Source: an uncultured Myxococcales bacterium (GTDB taxonomy: Bacteria; Myxococcota_A; UBA9042). From it: DNA of 46,659 bases. This document shows, piece after piece, positions 32,787-42,880 of the stretch (the first letter of the stretch is position 1; each line of letters opens with the position of its first letter). The position numbers were made by a program, and so were the translations under genes. Below the pieces are notes generated by a model. It had not been told where the DNA came from and searched no databases. It worked only from the letters and a program-made list of their open reading frames with translations. The stretch covers positions 1 to 46,659 of the forward strand of contig CAIYBN010000124.1 of assembly GCA_903924465.1 (NCBI GenBank), read 5' to 3'.

Positions 32787-33413
32787 TTACGGCGTCGCCT
32801 GCGCGGCTTTCCACAGCGCGGAATCGCCGAGAATCTTCTCACCCAAACAGGCAAATACGGCGCGATCCCAGCGCTCACCGGCGCGCTCACAAGCGTAGAT
32901 TTGACGAAAGTCACCGAGCTTCAATTCCACCGACGCAGCGACGTGAACGCCTTCGCCAGTGGAGGTTGTCTTGAAACTGTCTAAACGCAGCCGCGCGATG
33001 CGCACGTGGATGCCGTTCGTCGGCAAGCCGTCCGCCGGTTCACGCCAAGCGTAGGAAAGGTCGCCGTTGGAGACATCGTAGGCAAAAACCTGTTGCGCAA
33101 CGGTGGAAAATCGATCGTCGTACAGGCTGACCTTGGCAATCGCCCGGTCCAGCTGCCGCGCCAGCTCCGTCACCCACTGCGCGCCCGCCACGCGCGTGGT
33201 GCCGATGCCGTGTTCCAGTTCCACGATTTCCGGATCCTGGCCGGGATTGGCGTAGAACGCGATGGGAAAGCCGCGCGAGGCATCGACCGTGGCGCCCGTC
33301 AGCACGGCGGCGTTGAAGCCGAGGTCGTCGTTCACCCGCGGCTGCATGACGCTGCCGCAAGCGGTGGCGAGTGCCAGGAGAAAAATTGCGCACAAATGGA
33401 CCGGAAATTTCAT
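32787..33413 (-). CDS. Lipoprotein of unknown function
   Basis: ATG 33413 is chosen with GAGG upstream; 33428 and 33434 are in-frame alternatives. The 208-residue product has a lipobox (LATAC, Cys about 19). The body includes DPEIVELEHGIGTTRVAGAQWVTELARQL and VKLGDFRQIYACERAGERW-like blocks, so it is probably a folded periplasmic domain of alpha/beta type. I do not recognise a family. It precedes the membrane metallophosphoesterase in the same direction, which suggests a shared envelope function. Confidence 0.78.
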   Translation of the reverse strand: MKFPVHLCAIFLLALATACGSVMQPRVNDDLGFNAAVLTGATVDASRGFPIAFYANPGQDPEIVELEHGIGTTRVAGAQWVTELARQLDRAIAKVSLYDDRFSTVAQQVFAYDVSNGDLSYAWREPADGLPTNGIHVRIARLRLDSFKTTSTGEGVHVAASVELKLGDFRQIYACERAGERWDRAVFACLGEKILGDSALWKAAQATP

Positions 33414-33466
33414 GGGAATCAGCCTCATGGGCAAGAGCCCAGCGTGCCTCGGCCGAGGTCGCTGCG

Positions 33467-34456
33467 TCAGGGTTCGATTTGGCAGTAGCTGGGAAAGACG
33501 CTCGGCAGCGCGGCGCCGACGCCGTACGGGTTGGCGGTTTTGCCAAAGGTGTTGCGGAACAAGAAGTCGGTGGCGTACGCCGGTCCCTCGGGCGGCACGG
33601 TGTGGCCGAGGCCGTGGTTGCAGGAAATGACGAAGTCGCCGTCTTTGCGCAGGTCGGCGAACAGCGCGAGCATGTAGTCGTGGAAGTTGACGTAGCCGGC
33701 GAAAATGTCGGTGTCGCCGCCGTAGGAGCCGAGCACCGGGATCTTCCAGAACGGCGTGATGTAGTCGATGAGGCCAACGCCGCCTGAGAACGGCGCGACC
33801 GCGGCGAGGTATTCAGATCGGTTCAGCAAGAGCCAGGTCGTCCACAGCGCGCCGGCCGAGAAGCCCGCGACGTAGACGCGCTTGGTGTCGATGTTCATCT
33901 GCTGGGTCGAGCACGAGACGAGATCGTCGAAAAGTTGCGAATCGACGCCGCCGGTGGCATCGAGAAATGCCCAGCCATTCGCCATTGCGCAGCACGAGAG
34001 GTTCTTGACGCAGCAGTCGTCGGGCGTGATGACGGCGGCGTTGTTGGCCTTGGCGATGTCGGACGCGCCGAACGCCGCGCTGAAGTTGCTGCCGGAGTCG
34101 CCGAGGCCGTGAAAGAGAAAGAGCAGCGACATGTTGTCCGCTGGGCCGCCGTCGGGGAGCGAGACGTAGGCGGTGCGCGTCTGGCCGCCCGACTTGATGG
34201 TGACCTTGCCGCCCGCGGTCAAGTCCGGGCACGTGCCCGTATACGCTTTGGGTGCAGCAGGTTGCGGTCCCTGGTCGACGTCGGCGGCGGCCACGTCGGC
34301 AGTCGCCGTATCGGCGGTTGTGGCATCGTCGGCACTGGCGGCATCGGCGCCAGTTCCGGATGCGGCCGCGGTCGTGCCGCAGCCCGTGAAGGCGACCGTG
34401 GCGAGGGCGCCCGAAACGAGGAAGGTGACGAAACGGCGAGAAACGAAGAACAGCAT
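33467..34456 (-). CDS. Esterase lipoprotein, PHB-depolymerase-like
   Basis: ATG 34456 gives a 329-residue protein with lipobox TGC (Cys about 26) and a Ser/Asp/Ala/Thr linker to about residue 65. The rest is an alpha/beta hydrolase of the polyhydroxybutyrate-depolymerase-like family: LLFLFHGLGDSGSNF (oxyanion region), the nucleophile elbow GFSAG (Ser 200), an Asp in GGDTDIF and the final His in CNHGLGHTVP. The pair of CC motifs (DDCC, SCC) suggests disulfides. It probably cleaves esters of aromatic or short-chain acids on the cell surface. A paralogue lies at 39367. Confidence 0.86.
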   Translation of the reverse strand: MLFFVSRRFVTFLVSGALATVAFTGCGTTAAASGTGADAASADDATTADTATADVAAADVDQGPQPAAPKAYTGTCPDLTAGGKVTIKSGGQTRTAYVSLPDGGPADNMSLLFLFHGLGDSGSNFSAAFGASDIAKANNAAVITPDDCCVKNLSCCAMANGWAFLDATGGVDSQLFDDLVSCSTQQMNIDTKRVYVAGFSAGALWTTWLLLNRSEYLAAVAPFSGGVGLIDYITPFWKIPVLGSYGGDTDIFAGYVNFHDYMLALFADLRKDGDFVISCNHGLGHTVPPEGPAYATDFLFRNTFGKTANPYGVGAALPSVFPSYCQIEP

Positions 34457-34538
34457 GAAAGACTCCGCAGAAAAAGCCGTGCGCATCATGGCTGACGACA
34501 CGACATTGCGCAACGAAAACGCGAGCAACGCGGTGGAT

Positions 34539-35258
34539 TCACTTCGCGACGTGCGACAACTGCCGCTCGTCCTGTTCGTCATCGAGTTCATCGATGGGCT
34601 CGCCGTTGCCGCGATGACTGAGCCAAATCCACAGCAAATATCCATATTCACAGGCGATGAGCAGCGGCGCCAGCCAAAATGGCAGCGTGCCGAGCGCCAT
34701 CCGCTGCAAAAACGGGATCTCCGGCACACCCGGATGCAGTGCGAGCTTCAAGAACCACGTCACCAGCAGAACAAGAAACAAAGGCCAGTAGTTGCGAACC
34801 AAGCGGGCACGGACGGCTTGCAGCTTGGCGACCCGGAACCGCGGTTGCAGCAGGTCGTCGGCGACGGTCTGCCCCCAGCCGGCGATGGGGCTCGCCAGAT
34901 CGCGACTGACGATCGGGCCATAGAAGTTGCGCTCCAACACGCGCACGCGGTGTTGCCACACCAGGAAAAACCGGAAGCGCCGCGCCTCGATGTGCAGGAA
35001 GGTGTGAACCAGCGCCATCCCCACCAGAATCGCCGCGTGCGAGTGCGAAGGCTCGCCGAGGCAAAATGTCACCAGCGCCATCACCGACAGGATCGACCAG
35101 TTCGTCGTCGTGTCCAGCCGCAGCCGCCACTGCGTCGCGCGGTACACTTCGCCGCGGTAGAGGTGCACGAGCGCCGCGATGTACTCGGCGCGCGAAAGCG
35201 GCGTGCTTTCGAACCGTCCGGACAGGGGATCTTGCGGGCGCGGGTCGGGATCGCTCAT
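34539..35258 (-). CDS. DUF2270 integral membrane protein
   Basis: ATG 35258 follows GAGGAG with good spacing. The 239-residue protein shows the DUF2270 signature: LSRAEYIAALVHLYRGEVYRA near the N-terminus, RLDTTTNWS before the first helix pair, then EARRFRFFLVWQHRVRVLERNFYGPIV. I count four hydrophobic segments, at about 52-66, 73-88, 152-170 and 190-212. The family is widespread but uncharacterised. It starts 11 bases after the stop of the HAD phosphatase gene, so the two are likely co-transcribed. Confidence 0.88.
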   Translation of the reverse strand: MSDPDPRPQDPLSGRFESTPLSRAEYIAALVHLYRGEVYRATQWRLRLDTTTNWSILSVMALVTFCLGEPSHSHAAILVGMALVHTFLHIEARRFRFFLVWQHRVRVLERNFYGPIVSRDLASPIAGWGQTVADDLLQPRFRVAKLQAVRARLVRNYWPLFLVLLVTWFLKLALHPGVPEIPFLQRMALGTLPFWLAPLLIACEYGYLLWIWLSHRGNGEPIDELDDEQDERQLSHVAK

Positions 35259-35268
35259 CGCTAGCTCC

Positions 35269-35910
35269 TCACAGGACGTGCAAAAGCTCGACCGGAGAAT
35301 CAATCACCGCGTGCGCACCGAATTCCAGCAGTTCTGCCCGCGAACGAAATCCCCACGTCACGCCGACGGCAAACATACCTGCGGCGTTGGCTGTCTGCAT
35401 GTCGATCGATGAATCACCGATGAATACGCAATCCTTTGGATTGACTGACAATTCACTGGCGATTTGTAGCGCGGCCGTGGGATCCGGCTTGCGCGGCATC
35501 TCCGGCCGTTGGCCCCACACCGCGCGGAACGGCACGTCCGCGAACAGCGCCGCGACCAACTGCTGCGTCGACACATGCGGCTTGTTGCTGAGCACCGCCA
35601 GCTGGATGGGCAGGGTGCGCAGCGTCGCCAGCAATTCCGTGATGCCGGCGTACGGCGCCGTGTGGCCAAACAGGTTCCCGGCATACAAGCCGCGGTAGGT
35701 CGCCAGCACGTCCGGCTGCAGCGTCGGGTGATTGCCGGACGCCTTGCGCGTCAGCACCTCCACGCCCTCGCCGACGAACTGCCGGTACTGCTGGATGTCG
35801 TGCACCGACAGTTGGTGCGCGGCCAGCGCCTGGTTCATCGCCGTGCCAATGTCGGCCAGGCTGTCAATCAGCGTGCCGTCCAGATCAAAAATCGCTGCCG
35901 CAAATCGCAT
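35269..35910 (-). CDS. gph: HAD phosphatase, phosphoglycolate phosphatase-like
   Basis: The 213-residue protein begins with FDLDGTLIDS (residues 8-17), the phosphoryl-accepting Asp of the haloacid dehalogenase superfamily. Motif II is LAVLSNKP, the motif III Lys is in RKPDP, and motif IV is FIGDSSIDMQTA. The helical cap (about 18-85) places it in the Gph subfamily. Phosphoglycolate phosphatase removes the toxic product of DNA repair or oxygenase activity, but several paralogues in this family act on other sugar phosphates, so the symbol is provisional. Its stop is 11 bases from the DUF2270 start. Confidence 0.85.
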   Translation of the reverse strand: MRFAAAIFDLDGTLIDSLADIGTAMNQALAAHQLSVHDIQQYRQFVGEGVEVLTRKASGNHPTLQPDVLATYRGLYAGNLFGHTAPYAGITELLATLRTLPIQLAVLSNKPHVSTQQLVAALFADVPFRAVWGQRPEMPRKPDPTAALQIASELSVNPKDCVFIGDSSIDMQTANAAGMFAVGVTWGFRSRAELLEFGAHAVIDSPVELLHVL

Positions 35911-35988
35911 CGCTTGGAGCTCCAGCTGGCGCCGACGGGGCGCGCAGGCGCGACGGTAGGCATTTTGCGCCGCGACGTAAAGGCCCCG

Positions 35989-37299
35989 TCAGTCCTGCGC
36001 CTGCAGCAAGAGCGCCAGTTCCGCCTCGGTGATCGCCCGGGTCGTGCCCAGCAGCAGGTCATCCGGCAATTTCAGCCCGCCCACCTGCTCGCGGTGCAAC
36101 TGCAACACCGTGGAGCCCAGCGCCACCATCATGCGCTTCACCTGGTGAAATCGCCCTTCCCGCAGCGTCAGCCGCACTTTCAGCGGACCCAGCCGTTCCA
36201 GCTTGGCCGGCAGCGTCGGCCCGTCGTCCAAAATGATGCCGCGCGCCAAGCGTTCCTCGGCATTCGGCGCCAGTTCGCGGCTGAGGTCCGCGACGTACAC
36301 CTTGTCGACGTGCCGCTTCGGATGCGTCAGGCGGTGGTTGAGCGCGCCGTCGGTCGTCAGGATCAGCAGCCCGGACGTATCGCGATCCAGTCGACCTACA
36401 GGCGCCAGATCGCGATGCTGCAACGCTTCTGGAATCAGTTCCATGACCGTTTGCGCCGCCCCCACTTCCTTCGACGTCACGACACCCGGCGGCTTGTGCT
36501 GCACCAGCACGCGGTGGCGAAATGGCTGCACCGGTGCGCCGTTCAGCAGGATTTCGTCCTGGTCCGGATGGATGTGGAACGCCGTGTCGCGGATCAGCAC
36601 GCCGTTGACCGTGACGTGCCCGCCGCGCACGTGCGTCAATGCGTGGCTGCGCGGCATGCCCGTGGCCTCGCTCAAGTGGCGATCCAGCCGCAGGGCGCCT
36701 TTGCGGTTGCGCAAGTCGTGAGGACGAGGCGCAGACTGCTGGATCGTCTGCTGCAGCTTGGCCACGGCGCGCAACACGGATTCGTCCGATTCCAGCGTTG
36801 CAATCTCGGCAAACGGCACCCAGCGACCGGCGTGGGCATCGGAGCCGGCGCGAAACTGCCAGTCGCGCGCCTGAAACAGAAAACGCACGTCAAAATGCCG
36901 ATGTTCAGGGTCCTGTTTGCGTGCCGGAATGACGTGCACATCCACGTCGAGAAGCCCGGTCACCAGCGGCGAGGGCGCCAAGTCATCGAGGTTCACTTCC
37001 TCCCGCACTTCGCGCTGCGCCGCCGCCAGGACAGTGTCGTCGGTGGGATCAACATGACCGCCGGGCTGCAGCCAGCGATGCAATTTGCCGTGCAGAATCA
37101 ACAGGAGCGAAGCGGCGTCCGGCGACAGCACGAACGCGCTTGCCGTCACGTGGCCGGGGGCAAAATGGTCGCGGGCGAAAGGATCACCGGGCACGTCCAG
37201 CAGCTGCAGCGTCGCGTCCCGGTGCGTGCGTTCGCGATCATCGGCGGGCTGATGGTCCTGAAGGAGCGTGCGCAGGTGGTGGCGGCGATCGGGCGTCAT
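35989..37299 (-). CDS. Nudix hydrolase fused to RsuA-type pseudouridine synthase
   Basis: One uninterrupted frame encodes two enzymes. Residues about 45-185 are a Nudix domain with the box GGHVDPTDDTVL followed by REVREEV (about 80-103, with one extra residue compared with the canonical spacing). After a short linker, residues about 200-436 are an RsuA/RluB-type pseudouridine synthase: an S4 domain (LRLDRHLSEATG, GGHVTVNG) and GRLDRDTSGLL (302-312) with the catalytic Asp. RsuA modifies uridine 516 of 16S rRNA. Nudix enzymes clean up nucleotides or nucleotide sugars. The start at ATG 37299 lacks a strong ribosome site; in-frame codons upstream extend the frame. Confidence 0.9.
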   Translation of the reverse strand: MTPDRRHHLRTLLQDHQPADDRERTHRDATLQLLDVPGDPFARDHFAPGHVTASAFVLSPDAASLLLILHGKLHRWLQPGGHVDPTDDTVLAAAQREVREEVNLDDLAPSPLVTGLLDVDVHVIPARKQDPEHRHFDVRFLFQARDWQFRAGSDAHAGRWVPFAEIATLESDESVLRAVAKLQQTIQQSAPRPHDLRNRKGALRLDRHLSEATGMPRSHALTHVRGGHVTVNGVLIRDTAFHIHPDQDEILLNGAPVQPFRHRVLVQHKPPGVVTSKEVGAAQTVMELIPEALQHRDLAPVGRLDRDTSGLLILTTDGALNHRLTHPKRHVDKVYVADLSRELAPNAEERLARGIILDDGPTLPAKLERLGPLKVRLTLREGRFHQVKRMMVALGSTVLQLHREQVGGLKLPDDLLLGTTRAITEAELALLLQAQD

Positions 37300-37447
37300 G
37301 GGCGAAAAAGTGTACACGTCGGGCCGGGTAAACGCGAGCGCGGCAAACCTTGTCACCGTTGAAATCGGGCGCAGCAGCGGGTGCGCGGAAAATGCCGTCA
37401 GACGCACGTCGGGCGTCATTCGGGGAGGACGCGACGGGGGCAAACCT

Positions 37448-39147
<1,700 letters not shown>

Positions 39148-39242
39148 TGTCGCGTCGCAGTTGCCAAGCAAGTCGACAAGGACACTTCCGCGGGTCATGA
39201 TGGACCCCGGCGCGCTTTGTGCCGCCCACGCAAGGAGTCCCG

Positions 39243-39356
39243 ATGCCCAAAGGCGAACAGAAAGCGGCCAAGACGAACAAGCCCAAGCTGTCGACTGCCG
39301 AGAAGCAGAAGAAGAAAAAGGCCAAGGTGGACGCGAAGAAAGGCGCGGGCGGCTGA
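39243..39356 (+). CDS. Small Lys-rich basic protein (37 residues)
   Basis: ATG 39243 has AAGGAG seven bases upstream. The product is 37 residues and nearly half is Lys or Ala: it begins MPKGEQKAAKTNKPK and ends KGAGG. Many Proteobacteria carry short MPKG-x-Q-x-x-x-K proteins of this type, with no known role; nucleic-acid or ribosome contact is a reasonable guess because of the charge. It lies between thiC and a convergent esterase gene. The excellent ribosome site and the family-like N-terminus argue it is real. Confidence 0.7.
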   Translation: MPKGEQKAAKTNKPKLSTAEKQKKKKAKVDAKKGAGG

Positions 39357-39366
39357 GCCCGAGAGG

Positions 39367-40740
39367 CTACTTGGCCACCGAACAGTACGCGGGAAATTCC
39401 GGCGGCAGCGTGCCATCGGTGAACGGCTGCGGCGTTTCGCCCAAACGGAAGCGGCTGAGGAACGACCAGTTGGCCGCGGTCATCGCCGCTGGCCAGGTGT
39501 GGCCGGTGTTGTGGTTGCATTTCACAGTGTAGTGGCCATCGCTGATCAGGAACGCAATCAGGTCCTGTGCGAACAGGTCGAAATTCTGGCCATAGGCGCT
39601 GTCGCCCGCGCCACCCCAGGTCACCAGTTCCGGAAACTTGTTGGTCGTTGTGGGAAATTTGAACAAGTAGCCACCTGAAGACGGCGCCGAGGCGGCGATG
39701 ACTTTCTCGCGGGCGAACGACGTGAAGACCGTCATCAAGCCACCGCCGGACATGCCGGTGACGTAGACGCGCTTGGCGTCGGTCTTGTACTGCGCGCTGA
39801 CGCACTTGAGCAGGTCGTCAAAGAACACGAGATCCTGGTTGTCGTCGCCGAACGCGTGCAGGCCGTAGGCCCAATCGGTCTGGCTGATGGCCTTGCCCGT
39901 CGCGTCGCGCTCCGATTGCGGCACGACAAGCACGAAATTGTTGGTCTTTTGCAGATCGGCGTAGTGCGTCTCGTTGAGGATCCCGCCCATGTCGCTGGCG
40001 ACACCGTGGAACAGAAAAACAACGGGCAGGGCGGTCGACGTGGCGGCCGCAGGCAGGACAAGCGTGAATTGGCGGTTGCGTTCCGCGCTGACGATGTCGT
40101 TCACGCCGGCTTTGAGCGTGGGGCAGGTGGCGATGCCAGCGTAGTGCTTGACGGCGACGGCGTCACAGGACGCGCCGGGTGTGTCGCCTTGCGTGCCCCA
40201 AGGTACGGCCTTGAACGTGGATGTCTTGATATCCTTGATGAACTCAATGACAGTGCCGCCGACGTCGCCGCAGAAAGTGCCGTCGTCGTGGAACGTGCCG
40301 GTCAGGGCAAAATTCGCAATGTGCACGTCGACGCCGGTTGGAGAAGCCTTGCCGGGCAGGACGATGTTGTCCGTCACGAACGAGAATCCGCCGCCCTTCG
40401 CGACAGGAATCGCCGTGGCGGTGGCGATGGGATCGCTGACGTAAATGGGATCAGTCTTCTCCGAAACGGCGCGCAATTCAAAGGTGTTCAGCGTTCCGCC
40501 GTCGGCCAGCGTGCCGGTGGCGGTGATCGTGGCCTTGAACGGCAAGAGCAGGTCGCCAAAGGGCACGACGTCCACGTTGATGTAGAAGTCGCCGTGCGCG
40601 ATGCCCGGGCCGGTCGCCGCGTCGCCAGTCGCTGCCGTGTCATCCGTGCCGGCGTCCGCCACCGAAGCGTCGTTGTCGCCGGAAGCCGGAGTCGCAGCAC
40701 ACGCGCTCAGAAGCGCGATCAGCGCCAGATATCGGGTCAT
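39367..40740 (-). CDS. Esterase lipoprotein with extra N-terminal domain
   Basis: ATG 40740 gives 457 residues with lipobox LLSAC (Cys about 14) and a short Asp/Ala/Thr linker. Residues about 48-185 are a beta-rich domain (GDFYINVDVVPFGDLLLPF, a FHDDGTFCGDVGG loop) of unknown type. The last 250 residues are a PHB-depolymerase-like hydrolase: VVFLFHGVASDMGG, nucleophile elbow GMSGGG (Ser 331) and CNHNTGHTWP with the catalytic His. It is a paralogue of the protein at 33467, whose end (FPSYCQIEP) matches FPAYCSVAK. The N-terminal addition may be a substrate-binding module. Confidence 0.85.
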   Translation of the reverse strand: MTRYLALIALLSACAATPASGDNDASVADAGTDDTAATGDAATGPGIAHGDFYINVDVVPFGDLLLPFKATITATGTLADGGTLNTFELRAVSEKTDPIYVSDPIATATAIPVAKGGGFSFVTDNIVLPGKASPTGVDVHIANFALTGTFHDDGTFCGDVGGTVIEFIKDIKTSTFKAVPWGTQGDTPGASCDAVAVKHYAGIATCPTLKAGVNDIVSAERNRQFTLVLPAAATSTALPVVFLFHGVASDMGGILNETHYADLQKTNNFVLVVPQSERDATGKAISQTDWAYGLHAFGDDNQDLVFFDDLLKCVSAQYKTDAKRVYVTGMSGGGLMTVFTSFAREKVIAASAPSSGGYLFKFPTTTNKFPELVTWGGAGDSAYGQNFDLFAQDLIAFLISDGHYTVKCNHNTGHTWPAAMTAANWSFLSRFRLGETPQPFTDGTLPPEFPAYCSVAK

Positions 40741-40836
40741 TTTGCCTCTCCCCGCGCCAGAAGCGTGGCGCCCTGCGTTCAAGCGTCAAGCGTGCTTGCT
40801 CGCGGCCAAACGGTCAAGATGCCCTTCATCTGTGCC

Positions 40837-42825
40837 CTACCGTTCGACGCGAAACAGTTGAACGGTCACCGGCTTGCCGCTGAACGCATTCGTGTGGCTG
40901 GTTGGCGACATCACAGCCTGGGCGATCGGTATCAGCCCTGGCGTCTGCCGCACGTCTGCGCACGCCCGCTTGAACCACTTGCCTTCTTCTGAATTCAACA
41001 GTTGCGCGTCATCTGTCGCCTGCAGCGAACACACCGAGCCTTCGTAGTACAGCCGACACGCGCCTGGAACGGCCTGCAGCTCTTGCGCGGAATCGGTGAG
41101 CACGAACGTCCGCCCTGGCAGCTCCGCCACCAGCGGGCAGCGGGTCAAGTCCAGGCAGCAATCGACGTCCCGCGGCAGCGTCCGACTGCGACTCACGCCG
41201 ATTTGCGCGATGGTGCAGTTCGCCGGCTGACGCTTGAGTTGCTCGCGCAGCCAGTCGAACTCGTCCTGGAACGTGTAGCGCACCTGCCACGCCGGCCACG
41301 CCACCAGCACGACGGCCAGCAACACCACCGGGGTCACCCAGCGCCGGCGCGCGAGAGGTGCCAGCGCCAGCGCCGCGAACAGGGTCAGCAGGGGCAGCAG
41401 CGGCAGATAATAGCGCATCATGATGAAATCGTATGGACTTTTGCCGATGCCCAGCGGAATGGACAGAAACGTGGCGATGGCGAGGAGGGTCAGCAGCGGC
41501 CTGTGTCGCAGCCCGACCAGCAGGCCGATGAGCATCGCGCTGCCGACCAACGGCCCGATCCAGCCCGGCGCTTGAAACAGGAGGCGGCTCATGCCGGGCA
41601 GGAAATCGTGGAGCGCTTGCAGCCGGTCGGCCCAGTGCGGAATCGGCGTGCCCTGTTCCGCGACCGCCACCTGAACGAGCGGCAGCACGCAGGCCAGCAC
41701 CAGCAGCCAGACGCCCGTCCAGAGCAGGGCGGCGATCGTCCGACGCGGCCAGGGCAGGGGCGTCTCAATTCGGTCCGCCAGCAACGTCCACCCTGCGATC
41801 GTCGCCAGCGGGGCGGTCGCGTCCACGCGCGTCAGACCGCTCAGCAGTGCGAGTGCCAGCGCGAGCAGGCCCAGCGCGCCCATGCGGGTACGCGCTCGCG
41901 TGCGGACCGCCGACTGCCAGACCGCGAGCGTCGCCAGCCACAGGAATGCCGCGAGTACGTGCTCAGACGCGGAATTGGTCAGGCGCACGTGCAGCGGCAG
42001 CACGGCCAGCAGGCCAGCCGCGAGCGTCGCGGTCCGGAGGTCGAACGCGCGCTGCCGAAGCACGACGAGCCACAGCGGTACCATCGCTGCGCCCAGCACC
42101 TGATTCGCGCCAAACAGCACCCGATCGCCCCACGGCAGCACGGACCGCAACAGCGTCTGCAGCGCCAGATGGCCGGATCCATAGCGATCCACTTTCGCCA
42201 CTTCGTCCACGGCCAGCACAGGCGTGTACCAGTTGCTCAAGGATGGCGGCACGAGCAGGCGCATCAGCAGCGCGAGCGTGAACAGCGCCAGACCGGCTTG
42301 CCACCACAGGAGCTCCTGGCGCCGCAACGGCGCGACCAGCTTGCCAGCCGCGCGCAAGCTGAGCACGAGCCAGACCAGCAGGCCCAGCAGCGCGATGACC
42401 TCCAGCGTTGCGGTCGCGCGGACGATTTCGACATCGGTCCCGACAACTTTCGATACCCCGCGTGGAACGGGCTTCAACGCCGTTGGAAAACCAGGCGTCT
42501 CGCTGGCGTTTTGCAGCCAACGTGCGGTCTCTGGACACTGCGTGGCAAAAGCCGGCAGGTCGGTCGGCTGCAGCCGGCCATCCAAGCCATCCATGCAGGC
42601 CGCCGGCGACCAGTGCAGCGGCACCAACTTCTGATCGTTCCGCCAGGTTTCCGCGACGATGCCGTTGGTGACGGTCTGGTCCTCGAGTGCGCAGTCGCTG
42701 ACCGGCAACGCCTGGAGCAAGTTGTAGAGCTGCTGGCTGGCCTCCGGGCTCACCACCCAAGGGCACGGCGCCGCGCGGGCCAACGACGGAATGAGGCACA
42801 GCAGCAGGAGGACGCACAACCGCAT
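40837..42825 (-). CDS. Polytopic membrane protein, GT-C/PMT-like
   Basis: The 662-residue protein starts with a signal-like segment (MRLCVLLLLCLIPSLARA) and a Cys-containing domain of about 110 residues (PEASQQLYNLLQALPVSDC), then ten or more hydrophobic segments between about 145 and 505. A loop with WYTPVLAVDEVAKVDRYG after the second segment and the general pattern recall GT-C/PMT-type glycosyltransferases (dolichyl-phosphate or undecaprenyl-phosphate sugar users). The last 150 residues are soluble, with a paired CC (DVDCCLDL). The assignment to GT-C is by architecture only. It precedes and faces the same way as the PHP lipoprotein's downstream side. Confidence 0.72.
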   Translation of the reverse strand: MRLCVLLLLCLIPSLARAAPCPWVVSPEASQQLYNLLQALPVSDCALEDQTVTNGIVAETWRNDQKLVPLHWSPAACMDGLDGRLQPTDLPAFATQCPETARWLQNASETPGFPTALKPVPRGVSKVVGTDVEIVRATATLEVIALLGLLVWLVLSLRAAGKLVAPLRRQELLWWQAGLALFTLALLMRLLVPPSLSNWYTPVLAVDEVAKVDRYGSGHLALQTLLRSVLPWGDRVLFGANQVLGAAMVPLWLVVLRQRAFDLRTATLAAGLLAVLPLHVRLTNSASEHVLAAFLWLATLAVWQSAVRTRARTRMGALGLLALALALLSGLTRVDATAPLATIAGWTLLADRIETPLPWPRRTIAALLWTGVWLLVLACVLPLVQVAVAEQGTPIPHWADRLQALHDFLPGMSRLLFQAPGWIGPLVGSAMLIGLLVGLRHRPLLTLLAIATFLSIPLGIGKSPYDFIMMRYYLPLLPLLTLFAALALAPLARRRWVTPVVLLAVVLVAWPAWQVRYTFQDEFDWLREQLKRQPANCTIAQIGVSRSRTLPRDVDCCLDLTRCPLVAELPGRTFVLTDSAQELQAVPGACRLYYEGSVCSLQATDDAQLLNSEEGKWFKRACADVRQTPGLIPIAQAVMSPTSHTNAFSGKPVTVQLFRVER

Positions 42826-42880
42826 GGCAAGCCGGTCAAGAATCGGCGGCAGGTCGCGTCTCAGCCTTTGAGCAACGCCT

